Source: Xanthostigma xanthostigma
Taxonomy: Eukaryota > Arthropoda > Insecta > Raphidioptera > Raphidiidae
NCBI GenBank assembly: GCA_963575645.1
Contig: OY754469.1
Coordinates: 17,874,001 to 17,938,000, forward strand
Length of the DNA: 64,000 bases
Direction of reading: 5' to 3'
Numbering within the stretch: position 1 is the first letter of the stretch; each line of letters begins with the position of its first letter. The notes beneath the pieces are model-generated. The model had not been told where the DNA came from, made no database searches, and was given only the letters and a program-made list of their open reading frames with translations. Positions 23,936 to 35,586 of this stretch are shown one piece after another. The position numbers and the translations under genes are program-made.

Positions 23936-24293
23936 TTTAAAAATAACAATTGTTGAGCATCGGTCGAGAGTCGAACCCGGGACACCCGCATGGCAAATGG
24001 GTATTCTACCACTGAACCATTGATAATTGCTTAAATATCGCTATTTATATAGATTTACTAACAAATTGTGAAATTAGAAGCCGTTGCATTTCACAAAATA
24101 TTAATGGCAAAAAACTAACTATTATTTGAAATGACATCCGTTTTTGAACAACTGCAATCTTTTAATTTTAAGACAGAACATACGCAATCTTGAAATGTCC
24201 ATAACACACTATGGAAGAGAAAAGGATAACCGATCCACGTGCCCGATATATTAGGCAAATTCAAATTTATACTGTGTTTATTTCTGCTTTTTA
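23936..24293 (-). repeat. Left arm of the tRNA-bearing TIR element, isolated copy
   Basis: Matches 14180-14275 plus 15240-15511 without the nested insertion, and leads into aggcgcgaccc at 24293, as in the GR2 intron. Confidence 0.65.
23955..24029 (-). repeat. tRNA-Gly-derived sequence, arm copy 3
   Basis: Minus-strand copy with a complete A box (ggttcagtggtagaat) and B box (gggttcgactctcg, mutated). Not a functional tRNA. Confidence 0.65.
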
Positions 24294-26110
24294 GGCGCGA
24301 CCCAAGTTTTAGCTGGAAGCGCCTTTATGCACTCGGTTTGTCTATGAAACTGTGTGTCTCGCTTTTTTGTGTCACACGTACAGCCCAAACTCCTTAAGCG
24401 ATTTTAAAAAACTTTTTAATGTTCGATTCGTCTCCGCGTAACTTAGCTCGTAACGTCAGCCGATTTTTGAATTTTAACCCCAGAGGGGAGCAATAAGGAA
24501 AAAACGAAATTTTGATATAACCGATGGCAAATATCTTTTGGTTAACTCTCTCTGTTGCACGGTTTAACATGGCAATTTAAAGATTGCGTATGTTCTGTCT
24601 TAAAATAAAATTGGTCGATAATTTTATTTATTAAAATAAAAAGATTGCATTTGATCAAAAATGGATGGCATTTCAAATAATTGTGAAATGCAACGCCTTC
24701 TGAGTTAACAATTTGAATAACTAATTATTAAAACATAATACTTTGACAGATACAAATGTCATTTTTGATATATTTTACCATTCCGACATCACGGATGAGC
24801 GGATTGAAACTAAATTTTGGCAAGATGTTTGATATACAAATATGAAGAGCCCTTTTGTTTTTGGGGATACAGCGCATGTGTTGATGATATATATAGATAT
24901 TATATATTTATATAATAATGATATATATTTTCCTACCGGTTTATTATACTATCTATTTTTACGAGTTTTGTATTTTTTTGAAGAAAATTAGCGCATGCGC
25001 AAAAGAGATATATGCCGTCGTTTTTTTTTATTAATAGTGATGTACTTTTAATAATGGTTTTTTATTCTATTTTACAAAAAAGCTTTGTAAAATGTTTCTT
25101 TTGAGGGAAAGTCGGCGCATGCGCAGAAGAGGTACTATATAATTACAAAGATTTTTCTTTTAATTAATGCATATGCTTTACTGACGATTTTGTAATTTGT
25201 TGTAAAACTTTTTCACAAATAAACTGTTCTATTCTATTCTATTCTATAAGTAATAAAGTTGTTTGTATATTACAACGGTATACTTTTCATAACGGTTTAT
25301 TATTCGATCTATTTTTACAAGAATTTTGTGTATTTTACTTGCGAAAAATCGGCGCATGCGCAAAAGAGATACATGCCTTAGTTGTTTTTTATATAATAAT
25401 GGTGTGCTTTTTATAATGTTTTATTATTCTATATTAAAGAAAGTTCTGTAAAAAATTCTTTGAGGGAAAGTCGGCGCATGAGCAGAAGAGATATATGCTG
25501 TACAGTTGTTTATATATAATAATGGTGTATATTTCATAACGGTTTATTATACTATCTATTTTTGCGAGTTTTGTAAAATTTTTTTAGAGAAAGTCGGCGA
25601 ATGCGCAAAAGAAATATATATGCCGTCGTTGTTTTTTTTTTATATAATAGTGGCATACCTTTAATAATTATTTATTATTCTACTTTACAAGAAAGTTTTG
25701 TAAAATGTTTTTTTTTTTTAGAAAGACGGCGCATGCGCAGGAAATATATATTATAACATCGTTTTTATATAATAATGGTATACTTTTCATAACTGCTTAT
25801 TATTCTATCTGTTTTACAAGAAAGTTTTGTAATTTATTTTTAGGGAAAATCGGCGCGGGCGCAACGGAGATATATGTTGTAACGTAGTTTTTTTTATATA
25901 TAATTATGGTATAGGTACTTTTCAAAACGGTTTATCATTCTATTTTACAAGTTTTGTAAAAACAATTTTTGGAGAAAATCGGCGCATGCGGAGAAGAGAT
26001 ATACCTAAGATTTAACGTTGTTATTTATATAATTATGATATAAATTTATTATTATTTTTACAAGGTAGTTATGAAAAAAATGTCAAAAAATTTGTAGTTT
26101 CGGAAATATT
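24294..26110 (+). repeat. Element interior with the longest GCGCATGCGC minisatellite
   Basis: Starts aggcgcgacccaagttttag. The array at about 24880-26080 has eight or more units of about 125 bp. Cores lie near 24990, 25117, 25350, 25470, 25598, 25729, 25850 and 25980. One unit is interrupted at about 25138-25258. Confidence 0.7.
25138..25258 (+). mobile_element. Short LINE-like 3' end with (TTCTA)n tail
   Basis: A unit of the minisatellite is split by about 115 bp ending ttctattctattctattct, a tail typical of the 3' end of some LINEs. Both flanks match neighbouring units. No coding part remains. Confidence 0.45.
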
Positions 26111-26447
26111 TTGAAAATAAAAAAAATCTATTGTTCTTTTGTTCTGTAGATGTTAGTTAGGTATTTGGCAAGCATGTTGTTGTTTAATTTTAACATAACG
26201 TGATAACATAAAGAAAACCATGAAAACGAATAGCAAATTTCATAATGTTTAGTGGTAACCGTTACCCGCGTTACTATGCACGCATTAACGGAAATTTTAT
26301 TTTTTCAATGCTAATATTATTATTTATTAGTTGAAAAGGCCCCGACGTCCAATTTGCTGCAATTTTTTCGACTAGATCTAATTAACTAAAATTTTGAAAA
26401 TTCACACACATCTTTAGTCTGTTGACAATGCATATCTTTACTAATAT

Positions 26448-26744
26448 ATAAAGCTGAAAAGTTTGTTTGTTTGGTTGAACGCGCTAATCTCAGGAACTAC
26501 TGGTTCCAGTTGAAAATTTTTTTTTCGTTCGATAGCCCATTTATCGAGGAAGGCTATATAATATCACGACCAATAGGAGCGGAGCATCAATGAAAAATGG
26601 TGCAAAATATAACTCAAAGTTTGTCCGTCCGACAAAAACTTTTGAACGGTAACTCCGATCATCATGAAATATGGACACAACCACAGAACAGTAATAGGTA
26701 CTGTTCTGTGGACACAACATTCATTTCGGTAAACTAAGATGAAT
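26448..26744 (+). repeat. Dispersed element, left part, split by Copia
   Basis: Contains aaagctgaaaagtttgtttg, aacgcgctaatctcaggaac, tatcgaggaaggctatata and accaataggagcggagc. It is a repeat type I associate with lepidopteran genomes. It resumes at 31302 (gtgtgtattcatgcgcc ... gtgaaaccgggcgggactgc, to about 31380). Confidence 0.6.
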
Positions 26745-26749
26745 GTGTG

Positions 26750-27019
26750 TGTTACGATTTTTATATATCCAGGCGTGGTGCTCAAATAAAAACAAGGTAT
26801 AAATTCACAAAATCAAAAATATAAATTTTTATTTAATACGAATAATTGTTTAAAATATCATGAGATGTTTACATGTTGAAATAAAATGATAAAGTAATTT
26901 TAAAATACCAAAAATTTACAATAAGGAATTTTATTGAATAATTAATTATATAGTTGCATAACCATTTGTAGATAAAATTAAAGATGCGTCTCAATTAGAA
27001 TAAAGCGTAATATTTAACA
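26750..27019 (-). repeat. Copia 3' LTR
   Basis: Begins tgttacg and ends tttaaca (TGTTA...TAACA). Nearly identical to 31032-31301. Confidence 0.93.
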
Positions 27020-27050
27020 CTCCCTCTCGCTTTCTTCTTCCTTTTTGTTA
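27020..27050 (-). promoter_or_regulatory. Copia polypurine tract
   Basis: Read on the minus strand, a purine-rich run (aaggaagaagaaagcgagag) abuts the 3' LTR. This is the expected plus-strand primer site for reverse transcription. Confidence 0.7.
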
Positions 27051-27060
27051 TACATTATAC

Positions 27061-28275
27061 TCATAAAGTATCATTCAATCCATATTGTTCGACTAGAATT
27101 TTAAATTTATCTTTCGACAACGATTTAGTTAGCGGATCAGCCAACTGATTATTAGTTGACACGTATTGTACATCAACTTTTTGTGTTCTCTGCATATCGC
27201 AAGTATAAAAGTATTGTACATCGATGTGCTTCGTTCTCTTTGACGACTGTGGAGTTTTTACAAGAGTGATTGCTCTTTGATTGTCATGAGTTTGCTTCTG
27301 ATCCAGATTTGACATCAATTTTCTTAGCCAAACGGCTGCTTTTGTAGCTGCGCACAAGGCTACAAATTCTGCCTCTGTAGTTGAAGTTGCAGTAACACTT
27401 TGCTTTCTTGAGCTCCATGCTACCGATCCACCATTTATTAGCGCTATCCAGCCTGTTGTACTACGTCTTGTGTCGACATCTCCAGCCCAGTCGGCATCAC
27501 AGAAAACGATCAACTCAGTGTTGCTTGAATTTAAATCAAATGTGATTCCGCGATCTACAGTTCCTCTTAGAAATTTTAGCACTCTCTTGACTCCTTGCCA
27601 GTGCATGTTCGTTGGTTTCTCCATATATCTACTAAGGACACCAACAATGTATGCAATATCAGGTCTTGTGCAGATCATTAAATACATCAACGACCCGATT
27701 GCTTCTCTGTAGGGAAAAATTCTCGTTTCTTTTGATCCTTCTTCATCTCTTGAAAACTTTACACCTGGTTCTGCAGGTGTAGAGACTGGTGAACAATCAG
27801 TGTGATTAAATCTCTCCAAGATTTTCAATGTATACACATTTTGATGAATTTTGAGTTTTCTGTTGTCTCTGTCTCTTGTAATCTGCATTCCCACGAAAAA
27901 TTCAGCTTCTTTGAAAATAATCTGGAATTCCTGATGAAGGTCGTACAATAATTTCTTAATAGACGGAATGTTACTCCCACAAATCAGTCCATCATCCACA
28001 TGCAGCGCTAGGTATAATGAAGAATTTTCGGACTTGCTAACAAACATACATGGGTCGGCTGTAGACTGCTCCAGACCATTATTCAACAAAAAATCAACAA
28101 TCTTCTTATTCCACTGTCTAGAGGCTTGCTTCAGTCCGTATATGCTCTTTTTCAGCAAACAGATTCTATTGTCGTCTTCAAAACCGTACGGCTGCTCCAT
28201 ATAAATATTTTCTTCAAGATCACCATGAAGGAAAGCGGTCTTGACATCAAATTGATAAGTCTTGAGCTGCTGCAA
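27061..28275 (-). pseudogene. Copia pol: most of reverse transcriptase plus RNase H
   Basis: Open frame of about 400 residues. It has RT motifs YQFDVKTAFLHGDL, SIYGLKQASRQW and the catalytic LHVDDGL (the Copia box is usually YVDD). RNase H follows with FCDADWAGD and TEAEFVAL. The tail VQYVSTNNQLADPLTKSL is typical of Copia. It joins the 28247-28708 frame only through a frameshift near 28265, where IAAAQ should run into LKTYQFDV. The apparent start is therefore an interruption, not a real initiation site. Confidence 0.9.
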
Positions 28276-28708
28276 TTGCCAATAGAGTTCTGACAGATTC
28301 GTATTTCACCACTGGTGCAAACGTCTCTTCATAGTCGATCCCATACTTCTGTGAACAACCTCTTGCGACTAGCCTGGCCTTGTATTTATCAACGTCACCA
28401 TTAGCCTTGTACTTCATTTTGAAGACCCAGCGATTTGTTATAACATGTTTGTCTTCAGTTCGTGGAACTAATACCCAGGTTTCATTTTTCTCCAGTGAGT
28501 CAATTTCTTCATTTATCGCTTCCAACCATTTTCTTGACTCTTGACTTTCCATTGCATCTTCTAGGCTCGTGGACTCCAACTGAGCTATGCAGACTTCAGC
28601 CATGATTACAACTTCTTCAGATTCATTTTCATTCGACCTCGATCTTTTTCTTGTATTATACGGACTCCGAGGAATTGGTAATCTCGGATTTTTATATTTA
28701 TTCGTGAA
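28247..28708 (-). pseudogene. Copia pol: start of the reverse transcriptase domain
   Basis: Carries the N-terminal part of the RVT_2 domain: WLEAINEEIDSLEKNETW, WVFKMKYKANGDVDKYKARL, VARGCSQ and DYEETFAPVV. It is in the same frame as the integrase segment and separated from it by one in-frame TAA at 28709-28711. It stops after TLLAIAAAQ because of the frameshift. Confidence 0.88.
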
Positions 28709-29632
28709 TTATTCTTGTTGCTCTTCTTTTGGTTGCTCAATGTCTTCTTCAGATATCTTGTGGTTGTCTTCACTCTCTTTCAATTTGGTTTCAATCATCT
28801 CGTGAAGTTTATCTCTATTTTCGTTGAATATAACATCTCTTCTGATTAGTATTTTTCTTCCTGTTGGATCGTAGATTCTATAAGCCTTACTATCATCATG
28901 ATAACCAACCATCAGCCATTTAATCGAATTCTTCTCCCATTTTGTTCGTTGTTCTTTTGGGATATGAACGTAGACCCCGCTTCCAAAAACTCTCAGGTGT
29001 CCAACTGAAGGTTTTGACCTATACCATTTTTCATATGGTGTAATCCCACCTATCGTCTCTGATGCTGTTCTATTCTTTAGATATACGGCCGTATGTGTTG
29101 CTTCCGCCCACAGATTTAATGGTAGTTGCCTCTCATGTAACATGGCCTTGGCACTCTCAATGATCGTCCGATTTTGTCGTTCAATAAATCCGTTCTGTTC
29201 AGGTGCCCTTGGAGTCGAAATCTCGTGCTTGATCCCTTTAGTCAACAGGAAATGCCTTACAGAATCATTACAAAATTCCAGACCACCATCAGATCTCAGT
29301 CTTTTAATTTTGTGGCCATCAGCTTCTACTTCAGCGTAGAACTTCGTAAGGTTGTCCAGGACATCTGTTTTACTCTTTAAAAAATAGACGTAGCAATATT
29401 TTGAAAAATCATCCTTTAGTAGCATGAAATAATTTGAGCCGCCAATCGATGGTGTGCTCATTTTACCACACAGATCAACATGGAAAGTTTCACCTGCAGT
29501 GATTGCTCGTTTTGCTCCTGATTTTGGAAAACTCAAACGATCTTGCTTGCCATAAGCACAGCCTTCACAAAATGGTTTTTCTTCCGATGTGTGATCGATC
29601 TTGAGGTCAACAACAGTTCCCTTGGTATTCAT
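28709..29632 (-). pseudogene. Copia pol: integrase
   Basis: About 307 residues. The second half of the zinc-binding domain is present (CEGCAYGKQ), followed by the DDE core: VDLCG, LRSDGG and PEQNGFIERQNRTI. Copia-like C-terminal sequence follows (HLRVFGSGVYVHIP, KWLMVGYHDDSKAYRIYDP). The first half of the zinc domain, with the LWHxRLGH type motif, is missing. The ATG overlaps the gag stop (ATGA), which looks like a deletion scar and not a designed overlap. Confidence 0.9.
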
Positions 29633-30876
29633 TTAACAACATTTTCTTTCATAAAGCTCACGTGTTGAGCACCTTCTTCGAAAATAACCTTTATACCTTT
29701 CTCAGTTGATCTAGAAACAGATATAAAATTTCGACCAAGATCTGGAACAAAAAGAACATCTTTAATTATGTGAACAGATCTAGAATGTTTTGAATTCGTC
29801 GCTTGAACTTCAATGTCCCCAATTCCTTCTACTGATAGTTTTCGTCCATCTCCAACTCTAACTTGACAAGCGTTATTTGAAAAAGGTACGAAATTCTTGA
29901 AATGCTCTCTCTGGAATGACATGTGATCTGTGGCGCCTGAATCCGCATACCACACATTTTTGATCTTGCTCTGAGACGTCGTTGATTGCAGAATGAATAA
30001 GTGCGACTTATCTTCAGCTGATGTCATCTTCTGATCAGCTTTGTTCTTGTTTGTCTCCCTCTCCAACATTAGGGAATGTCGATCACTTTTATTTTGGTTA
30101 TTTTCATTTTCCTGTTTATTTTTCTGGTCTCTTTTTCGCTTGAAGCATTCTCTGGCCCAATGCCCTTGTTTGTGGCAATAATTGCATTTACCAGGTCGCT
30201 TTGGTTTTTCCTCTTTATTCGATTCTTTGTTGCTGTTTCTCACTCTCATCTTATTGCTACTAGCTGTGTAAGCAGCTCCAGATGCGTTGTTGTTGTCCCC
30301 ACCACTTAATCGAAGATTGATGAGCGACTCTTCGTTGACTAAATGGTCTGTCAAACGTTCAACGTTTTGTTCGGCTCGAGGCACAGCATACCACGCCGTT
30401 CTCACGTGATCGAATTTGGCGGGCAAACTGCTTAGAATCTTTGCAATCACCATTGGTTCTTTCTGCTCGAGATCCATATCTTTTAGCCTTTGCGCGAGTG
30501 ATGTAACTCGGGCGATGTAGTCAGCCATGCTCTGTTCTTCATCCATTTTACTGTTGATGAACTTTTCTAACAGTACCTGCGCAGATTGTTCACTCTTCTC
30601 TGAATGGACAGTCTTCAACCTGGACCACATTTGAGCAGCGGTCGTACAGTCGGTGAGATACTTTAATTGTTCTAACTCAAGGCCCCTCATGATAAACGCT
30701 TGAGCTTCAGCATCTTTGTCATCCCAAACTTGCGTGTTTTCTTCTGGTCTTGGAATTGTACCCATAATATACGACTTGAGTTTATTCTCGGTCATGTAAA
30801 TTTCCATCTGCCGTCTCCATAATTGGTAGTTCTGCCCGTTGAAGCGATGTAGTTGATACACTCTTGATTCAGCCAT
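29629..30876 (-). pseudogene. Copia gag and protease
   Basis: From ATG 30876, 415 residues. The frame is open a further 24 codons upstream but begins there only with TTG. Gag capsid-like region first (RFNGQNYQLWRRQMEIYM), then a CCHC zinc knuckle (CNYCHKQGHWAREC), then the aspartic protease active site (WYADSGATDHMS). In Copia elements gag and pol form one frame. Here it ends after FMKENVVK with the protease C-terminus and the pre-integrase region apparently deleted. The frame itself has no internal stop. Confidence 0.9.
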
Positions 30877-31013
30877 TTTATTAGATCTAGGTAAAACTGG
30901 CACTTCTATTTGAATTTCAACGTCTATATCTTCTATAGTTTGATCCAATGAATAATACTATTTTCTGTCACAGTAAATATTTCTTCCATGAAAAACACGT
31001 TTTTATAGAGCAC

Positions 31014-31031
31014 GTGGCTGGGCCCATAACC
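31014..31031 (-). promoter_or_regulatory. Copia primer-binding site, initiator tRNA-Met anticodon-loop type
   Basis: Immediately after the 5' LTR the minus strand reads ggttatgggcccagc. The plus strand ctgggcccataacc equals the anticodon stem-loop of initiator tRNA-Met (CAU anticodon included), not its 3' end. This is the half-tRNA primer known for Drosophila copia. Confidence 0.85.
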
Positions 31032-31301
31032 TGTTACGATTTTTATATATTCAGGCGTGGTGCTCAAATAAAAACAAGGTGTAAATTCACAAAATCAAAA
31101 ATATAAATTTTTATTTAATACGAATAATTGTTTAAAATATCATGAGATGTTTACATGTTGAAATAAAATGATAAAGTAATTTTAAAATACCAAAAATTTA
31201 CAATAAGGAATTTTATTGAATAATTAATTATATAGTTGCATAACCATTTGTAGATAAAATTAAAGATGCGTCTCAATTAGAATAAAGCGTAATATTTAAC
31301 A
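31032..31301 (-). repeat. Copia 5' LTR
   Basis: 270 bp, TGTTA...TAACA. About two substitutions from the 3' LTR (for example ttatatattcagg here against ttatatatccagg). Confidence 0.93.
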
Positions 31302-33000
31302 GTGTGTATTCATGCGCCTCCTCCCCATTCGTTCTTTTGCACCCAGGTGAAACCGGGCGGGACTGCTAGTATCTAATATGGCGGATGCCCCGAGATGACA
31401 GAATACCTTTTCCTTCACAACCATTTTGAATAAAATAATCAAATAATTTTTATATAATTAATGTCATAATAATAAATAAATTTGAAAGACTAAAAGCAAG
31501 AAAAATAAAATACTAATAGAAAGAAAGCTTTTATTGAAATTTACCAAAAAGAATATATATTTTTTAATAATTTAGGGTCATAATTATAAAAAACCTAGTT
31601 GTGACTAATAAACGATCATAGAGTTTACAGCTAACGCTTTTATATTTATGAACCTAAATTAATAAATTATTAAAATGAATTTTTCTTTTCTGTGTTTCAA
31701 TATTTTCAACTGTTATTTTTTTCTTAGATTAAGTTAATTAAATTATATTATTAAGCTCAAAGTGTCGTTAAAAATATACACTAATTTTGAAATATAATGC
31801 CGGGGTATATTATGTAAAATTTCGCGCCTTGTAATTCTTGATTTACTTGTTATATAAACACAATGAACCGTATTTTTTATCATTCCAACACACAAGTGGG
31901 GAATGGTACCTACTAGTTTAGGTCAAAAGTCACTTTTCGTCTTGAGGATTCACGAATCCATAAAACATATTTTTGGTCTGTTTGTTAGTCTGTTTGTGAG
32001 TACGATACAGGCAAAACGGATGAACGGATTGAAACCAAATTTTGGGAGGATATTTGGTATTCAAATATGAAGAGCGCTATTGTTTTCGGAGAAAGTCGGC
32101 GTTTTTGTAATGCATTTTTAACGTATTTTTTGTGGTGTAGTTTTAAAGTATTTTTGTATTTTTGCATGTCTTATTGTATCTTGTTTCTGGGCTACACAAT
32201 AAATTAATATCTATCTATAACAAAATTTTTTATATACTAATGATATACTTTTCATAACGGCTTATTCCATGTATTTTACCCTTCCAACCTTGAATCCAAA
32301 AAACATATTTTTGGAAAAACTCTGTGCGTCTGTTTGTCTGTAGGTCTGTTAATCTGTGAGCAGGATACAGGTCAAATGGATGAGCGGATTGAAACCAAAT
32401 AGTGAGAGGATGTTTGGTATGCAAATATGAAAAGCCCTATTGTTTTTGGGAAAAATCGGCATATGCGCAGAAGAGATTTATGCTATAACGTTTTTTTATA
32501 ATAATGGTTTACTTTTCATCACGGCTTATTATTTTATTTATTTTTTCAAGAAAGTTTCGTTATATTTTTTTTCTGAATTTTATGGTTTTGGAAATATTTT
32601 GGAAATTAAAAAAATCAACTGTTCTTTTGTTTTGTAGATCTGTTAGAAATAAACTAATAAATCATGAGATTTGAGAAATTCAAGTCAAAGCTCTGCAATT
32701 ATTTTCACTTTAAATAATCTATACCTAAAGAATATAATATACAGCTCTTGTCACAGCTCTACAATGATTTTCACTTTAAAAAATCTATACCTAAAGAATA
32801 AAATTGTTGAATACTTTAACTTTTTTTTTTGCCTATTAAAAAAAAAGTCCGGTCTAAGCTTTTAGCATGAATACTGGTTAGTTTGTTAACCAATAGGCTG
32901 ATGAAGATTTAAATGCTTATCAGATAAGGTCTACGATTTTTGAAATTCCACCACATGTCACATTTAATTTAAAAAAATAGTTCTCATATTTATTAAATTA
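31302..33000. repeat. Repeat-derived region left of the gap, no gene
   Basis: Holds the right part of the element split by Copia (to about 31380), two fragments of the accattccaac/cggattgaaaccaaatt repeat (31860-32210, 32260-32640), a retro-type tail (gggctacacaataaattaat, about 32190), and a LINE-like 3' segment (about 32760-33000) matching 47000-47200. Confidence 0.5.
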
Positions 33001-33200
33001 NNNNNNNNNNNNNNNNNNNNNNNNNNNNNNNNNNNNNNNNNNNNNNNNNNNNNNNNNNNNNNNNNNNNNNNNNNNNNNNNNNNNNNNNNNNNNNNNNNNN
33101 NNNNNNNNNNNNNNNNNNNNNNNNNNNNNNNNNNNNNNNNNNNNNNNNNNNNNNNNNNNNNNNNNNNNNNNNNNNNNNNNNNNNNNNNNNNNNNNNNNNN
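33001..33200. other. Assembly gap of 200 N
   Basis: Exactly 200 N, probably a gap of arbitrary length. Confidence 1.
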
Positions 33201-33203
33201 CAG

Positions 33204-33208
<5 letters not shown>

Positions 33209-33252
<44 letters not shown>
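33209..33252. repeat. (TA)n microsatellite at the gap edge
   Basis: An uninterrupted TA run of 44 bases right after the gap, a likely cause of the assembly break. Confidence 0.95.
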
Positions 33253-33253
<1 letters not shown>

Positions 33254-33934
33254 CGGCCCTGTACGTGCTTCGCTACGTATAAAGTGAAATAATAAAACAA
33301 TTTAATTGGAACATCTATCTATCTATTTTATTTATTTTAAAATAAACATGGACGTATATGTGTGTATGTCGAGCACTCCGGCTGCGCCGTCGTGCCCGGT
33401 GCAAAAGAACGAATGGGGAAGGAAGAAAAAAAATTTAGTGCGTAAAGATATTTTATAAAAAACTGCTATCGCGCAATCGAAATTCATATTAAAAACTTAC
33501 CTTAACTGTTGCTGCTTCAATAGCTTGCGCATTATAATTCAATAAATTTATTGAATTATAATTATATATTTTTGTCAATATAATTGTCAGAAAAACTGAT
33601 CCTAATGACTCGCACAATGGTTTATTATAAATCAATGTTTTTTTAATTTTTGACAGAATTTTTTCAAATCATACATAAGGCTGTTTATATTTTAAAACCA
33701 TGGATACGAATTTAAAAAAAAAATCGTGTCTTTAATAATTATAATTAAAGGAAGAAAAAAAATTTAGGGGTGGACTACCCCTAACATTTAGGGGGATGAA
33801 AAATAGATGTTGGTCGATTCTCATAGATACCGGATAAGCACAAAAAATTTCATCAAAATCGGTCAAGCCGTTTCGGAGGAGTTCGGCAACAAAAACTGTG
33901 ACACGAGAATTTTATATATATAGATATACTTACT
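33253..33934. repeat. Dispersed element fragments, no gene
   Basis: Contains gcaaaagaacgaatggggaa, the reverse complement of a segment in the Copia-split element, and then ggtcaagccgtttcggagga leading to gagaattttatatatataga, the 3' end type of a dispersed repeat also seen at 36420-36560. Confidence 0.5.
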
Positions 33935-34850
33935 TGTATCTACTCTGGAATTTTCAGTAACAATACTGACTTTCAGACACTCTAGTAACTGAATACCTAT
34001 TTTTACATAGTTGTCTACACGCAAACATTGGAAAAATAATCAGTTCCAATAAATTTTTAATACGATTTCATACGATGATGCGTGTTGAATTATGTGTTAT
34101 TGTTTATATAATATATAAACTTATATATAAATTTTGTTCCGTCAACTAAAAAAAAGTAAAAGTATAATATATATGTAACATATATTTCAAATAGTATTTT
34201 GTCATGTGTATTAAAATAGACGAATGTATCAATTATTAATTAAGTAAATATCTATAATACTTCCTCCAGCAAAAACTGTTACTTAATATGATCAAAAGTG
34301 GTACAACCAATGGCCAAAAATAGTGCACTGAGACCACAACTGATGAAACAGGTATTATAAAACACGCCAGTGTATCAGCCAAGTTCGACTATCATCGACT
34401 GTATAGTATTATTACACGTTCCATTTCGAGCCTTCCGCAACTCAAAATGTCTTTGACCTGCAAATTTATTTGAAATGAAATTCTGTTAAGTGAAAACTAC
34501 GCACGCAATTCTTTTTTGTACCGAACTTGGCCCCTTTTACACATTTATGATTTTAGTTGGATTACTTTTTGCGGATATTCAATGATCCATTAAATAAATT
34601 AAAGTATATAAAATGTGGGTCAAAAGTGTCCCCTTTTCAAATAAATTTTTATATTGTACCAAGAAGACAATTTTTGAGATTAAAGAGTTTAAAAAATGCA
34701 CCTTAATTTTCAGTCAATAGTTGAGACGTATCATTATTTGTATGAAATTTTTATTTTGTGTCTGGAATCAATAAAATTGTTTGAGGCCCTTTGTTCATAG
34801 ATTAAGTAGACCAGGTTTCATAAAATTAAAAAAAAAAAACTTCTAGGTTT
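33935..34850 (+). repeat. Segmental repeat paired with 7955-9215
   Basis: Collinear with 7955-9215 but lacking the inserted block at 8610-9135. Non-coding. Confidence 0.6.
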
Positions 34851-35126
34851 CTTTTATCTTTATTTTTAATTATTCTGCATTTTTTGCAAAAATATGACAT
34901 TGATCCCATAACTTGTCCGTTATAAAAAACTGGCAAAAGTAGCAGTTAAATTTCAGTTTATTTTTGAAGTAAAACATCTTTGATTTCAAACCGCTATAGG
35001 TAAAATGTATTGAAAAATATTGTCCCGTCAATGAATACATAAAACAGTAATACTTCGAACTTAACAAGAACAAGTGTGTAGGCTTTTCACAGCCGGTGTT
35101 GATCCAATTCTTCTTGGTTTCCGGGC

Positions 35127-35586
35127 TTGTATGCCGTGGTCCATTGGTATTTACTACCTGACGTTGCGTCTACAACTGCGGTAGACAACTCTAGACAACC
35201 ATAAGATCCTTTTTGAAGAAACCAAAGTTATAGACAGAACATCGAGTTACTACCCACGCATATACAGAGAGGCCATAGAAAAACACAAGCACACAAATAA
35301 TTTCAACCGCAAAGATAAAAGTTTGACTCTAAGTAAAACCTGGACACCAGCACTGTGCAATACCAACCTACTAAATGGAACGACCAATCACAGAAGAGCA
35401 TACTACGACCGAGTAGAGAACACGAGCACGTTGGCTATAAAAGACGGAATTACCACACTTGTCGACACACTTACCTGTGAGCAGCCTAGAAGGAAACTTC
35501 GCCCGCTATCACATCGCCTTTGATAATGTCTACCGCAGTTGTAGACGAAACGTCAGGTAGTAATACCAATGAACCACGGCATACAA
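35127..35586 (+). mobile_element. Penelope-like element remnant with inverted terminal blocks
   Basis: Inverted blocks of about 60 bp (35127-35186 and 35528-35586; ttgtatgccgtgg at the outside, gtctaccgcagttgtagac at the inside) enclose a pol C-terminal fragment. Penelope elements often carry terminal repeats in direct or inverted arrangement. Confidence 0.6.
35196..35523 (+). pseudogene. Penelope-like pol, GIY-YIG endonuclease C-terminal fragment
   Basis: Open plus frame, no proper start. Reads VIDRTSSYYPRIYREAIEKH, then HTNNFNRKDKSLTLSKTW and TPAL. The R-x-x-REAIEI-x-KH ... NFNR-x-DG-x-LxxxW-x-P pattern is typical of the end of the GIY-YIG domain of Penelope-like elements. The GIY and YIG motifs and the reverse transcriptase are absent. 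Family call is by motif recognition. Confidence 0.6.

Larger units (their letters stand above)
26745..31306 (-). mobile_element. Copia-type LTR retrotransposon, near full length, with target duplications
   Basis: Two 270-bp LTRs enclose gag, protease, integrase, reverse transcriptase and RNase H coding sequence in Copia order. Target duplication GTGTG lies at 26745-26749 and 31302-31306. The LTRs differ at about two positions, so the insertion is young. The coding region is broken in three places, so this copy is not autonomous. Confidence 0.93.

Noticed and set aside
23450-26080. CRISPR-like array
   Set aside because: The repeats are degenerate units of about 125 bp without unique spacers, in a eukaryotic genome. 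It is a minisatellite.
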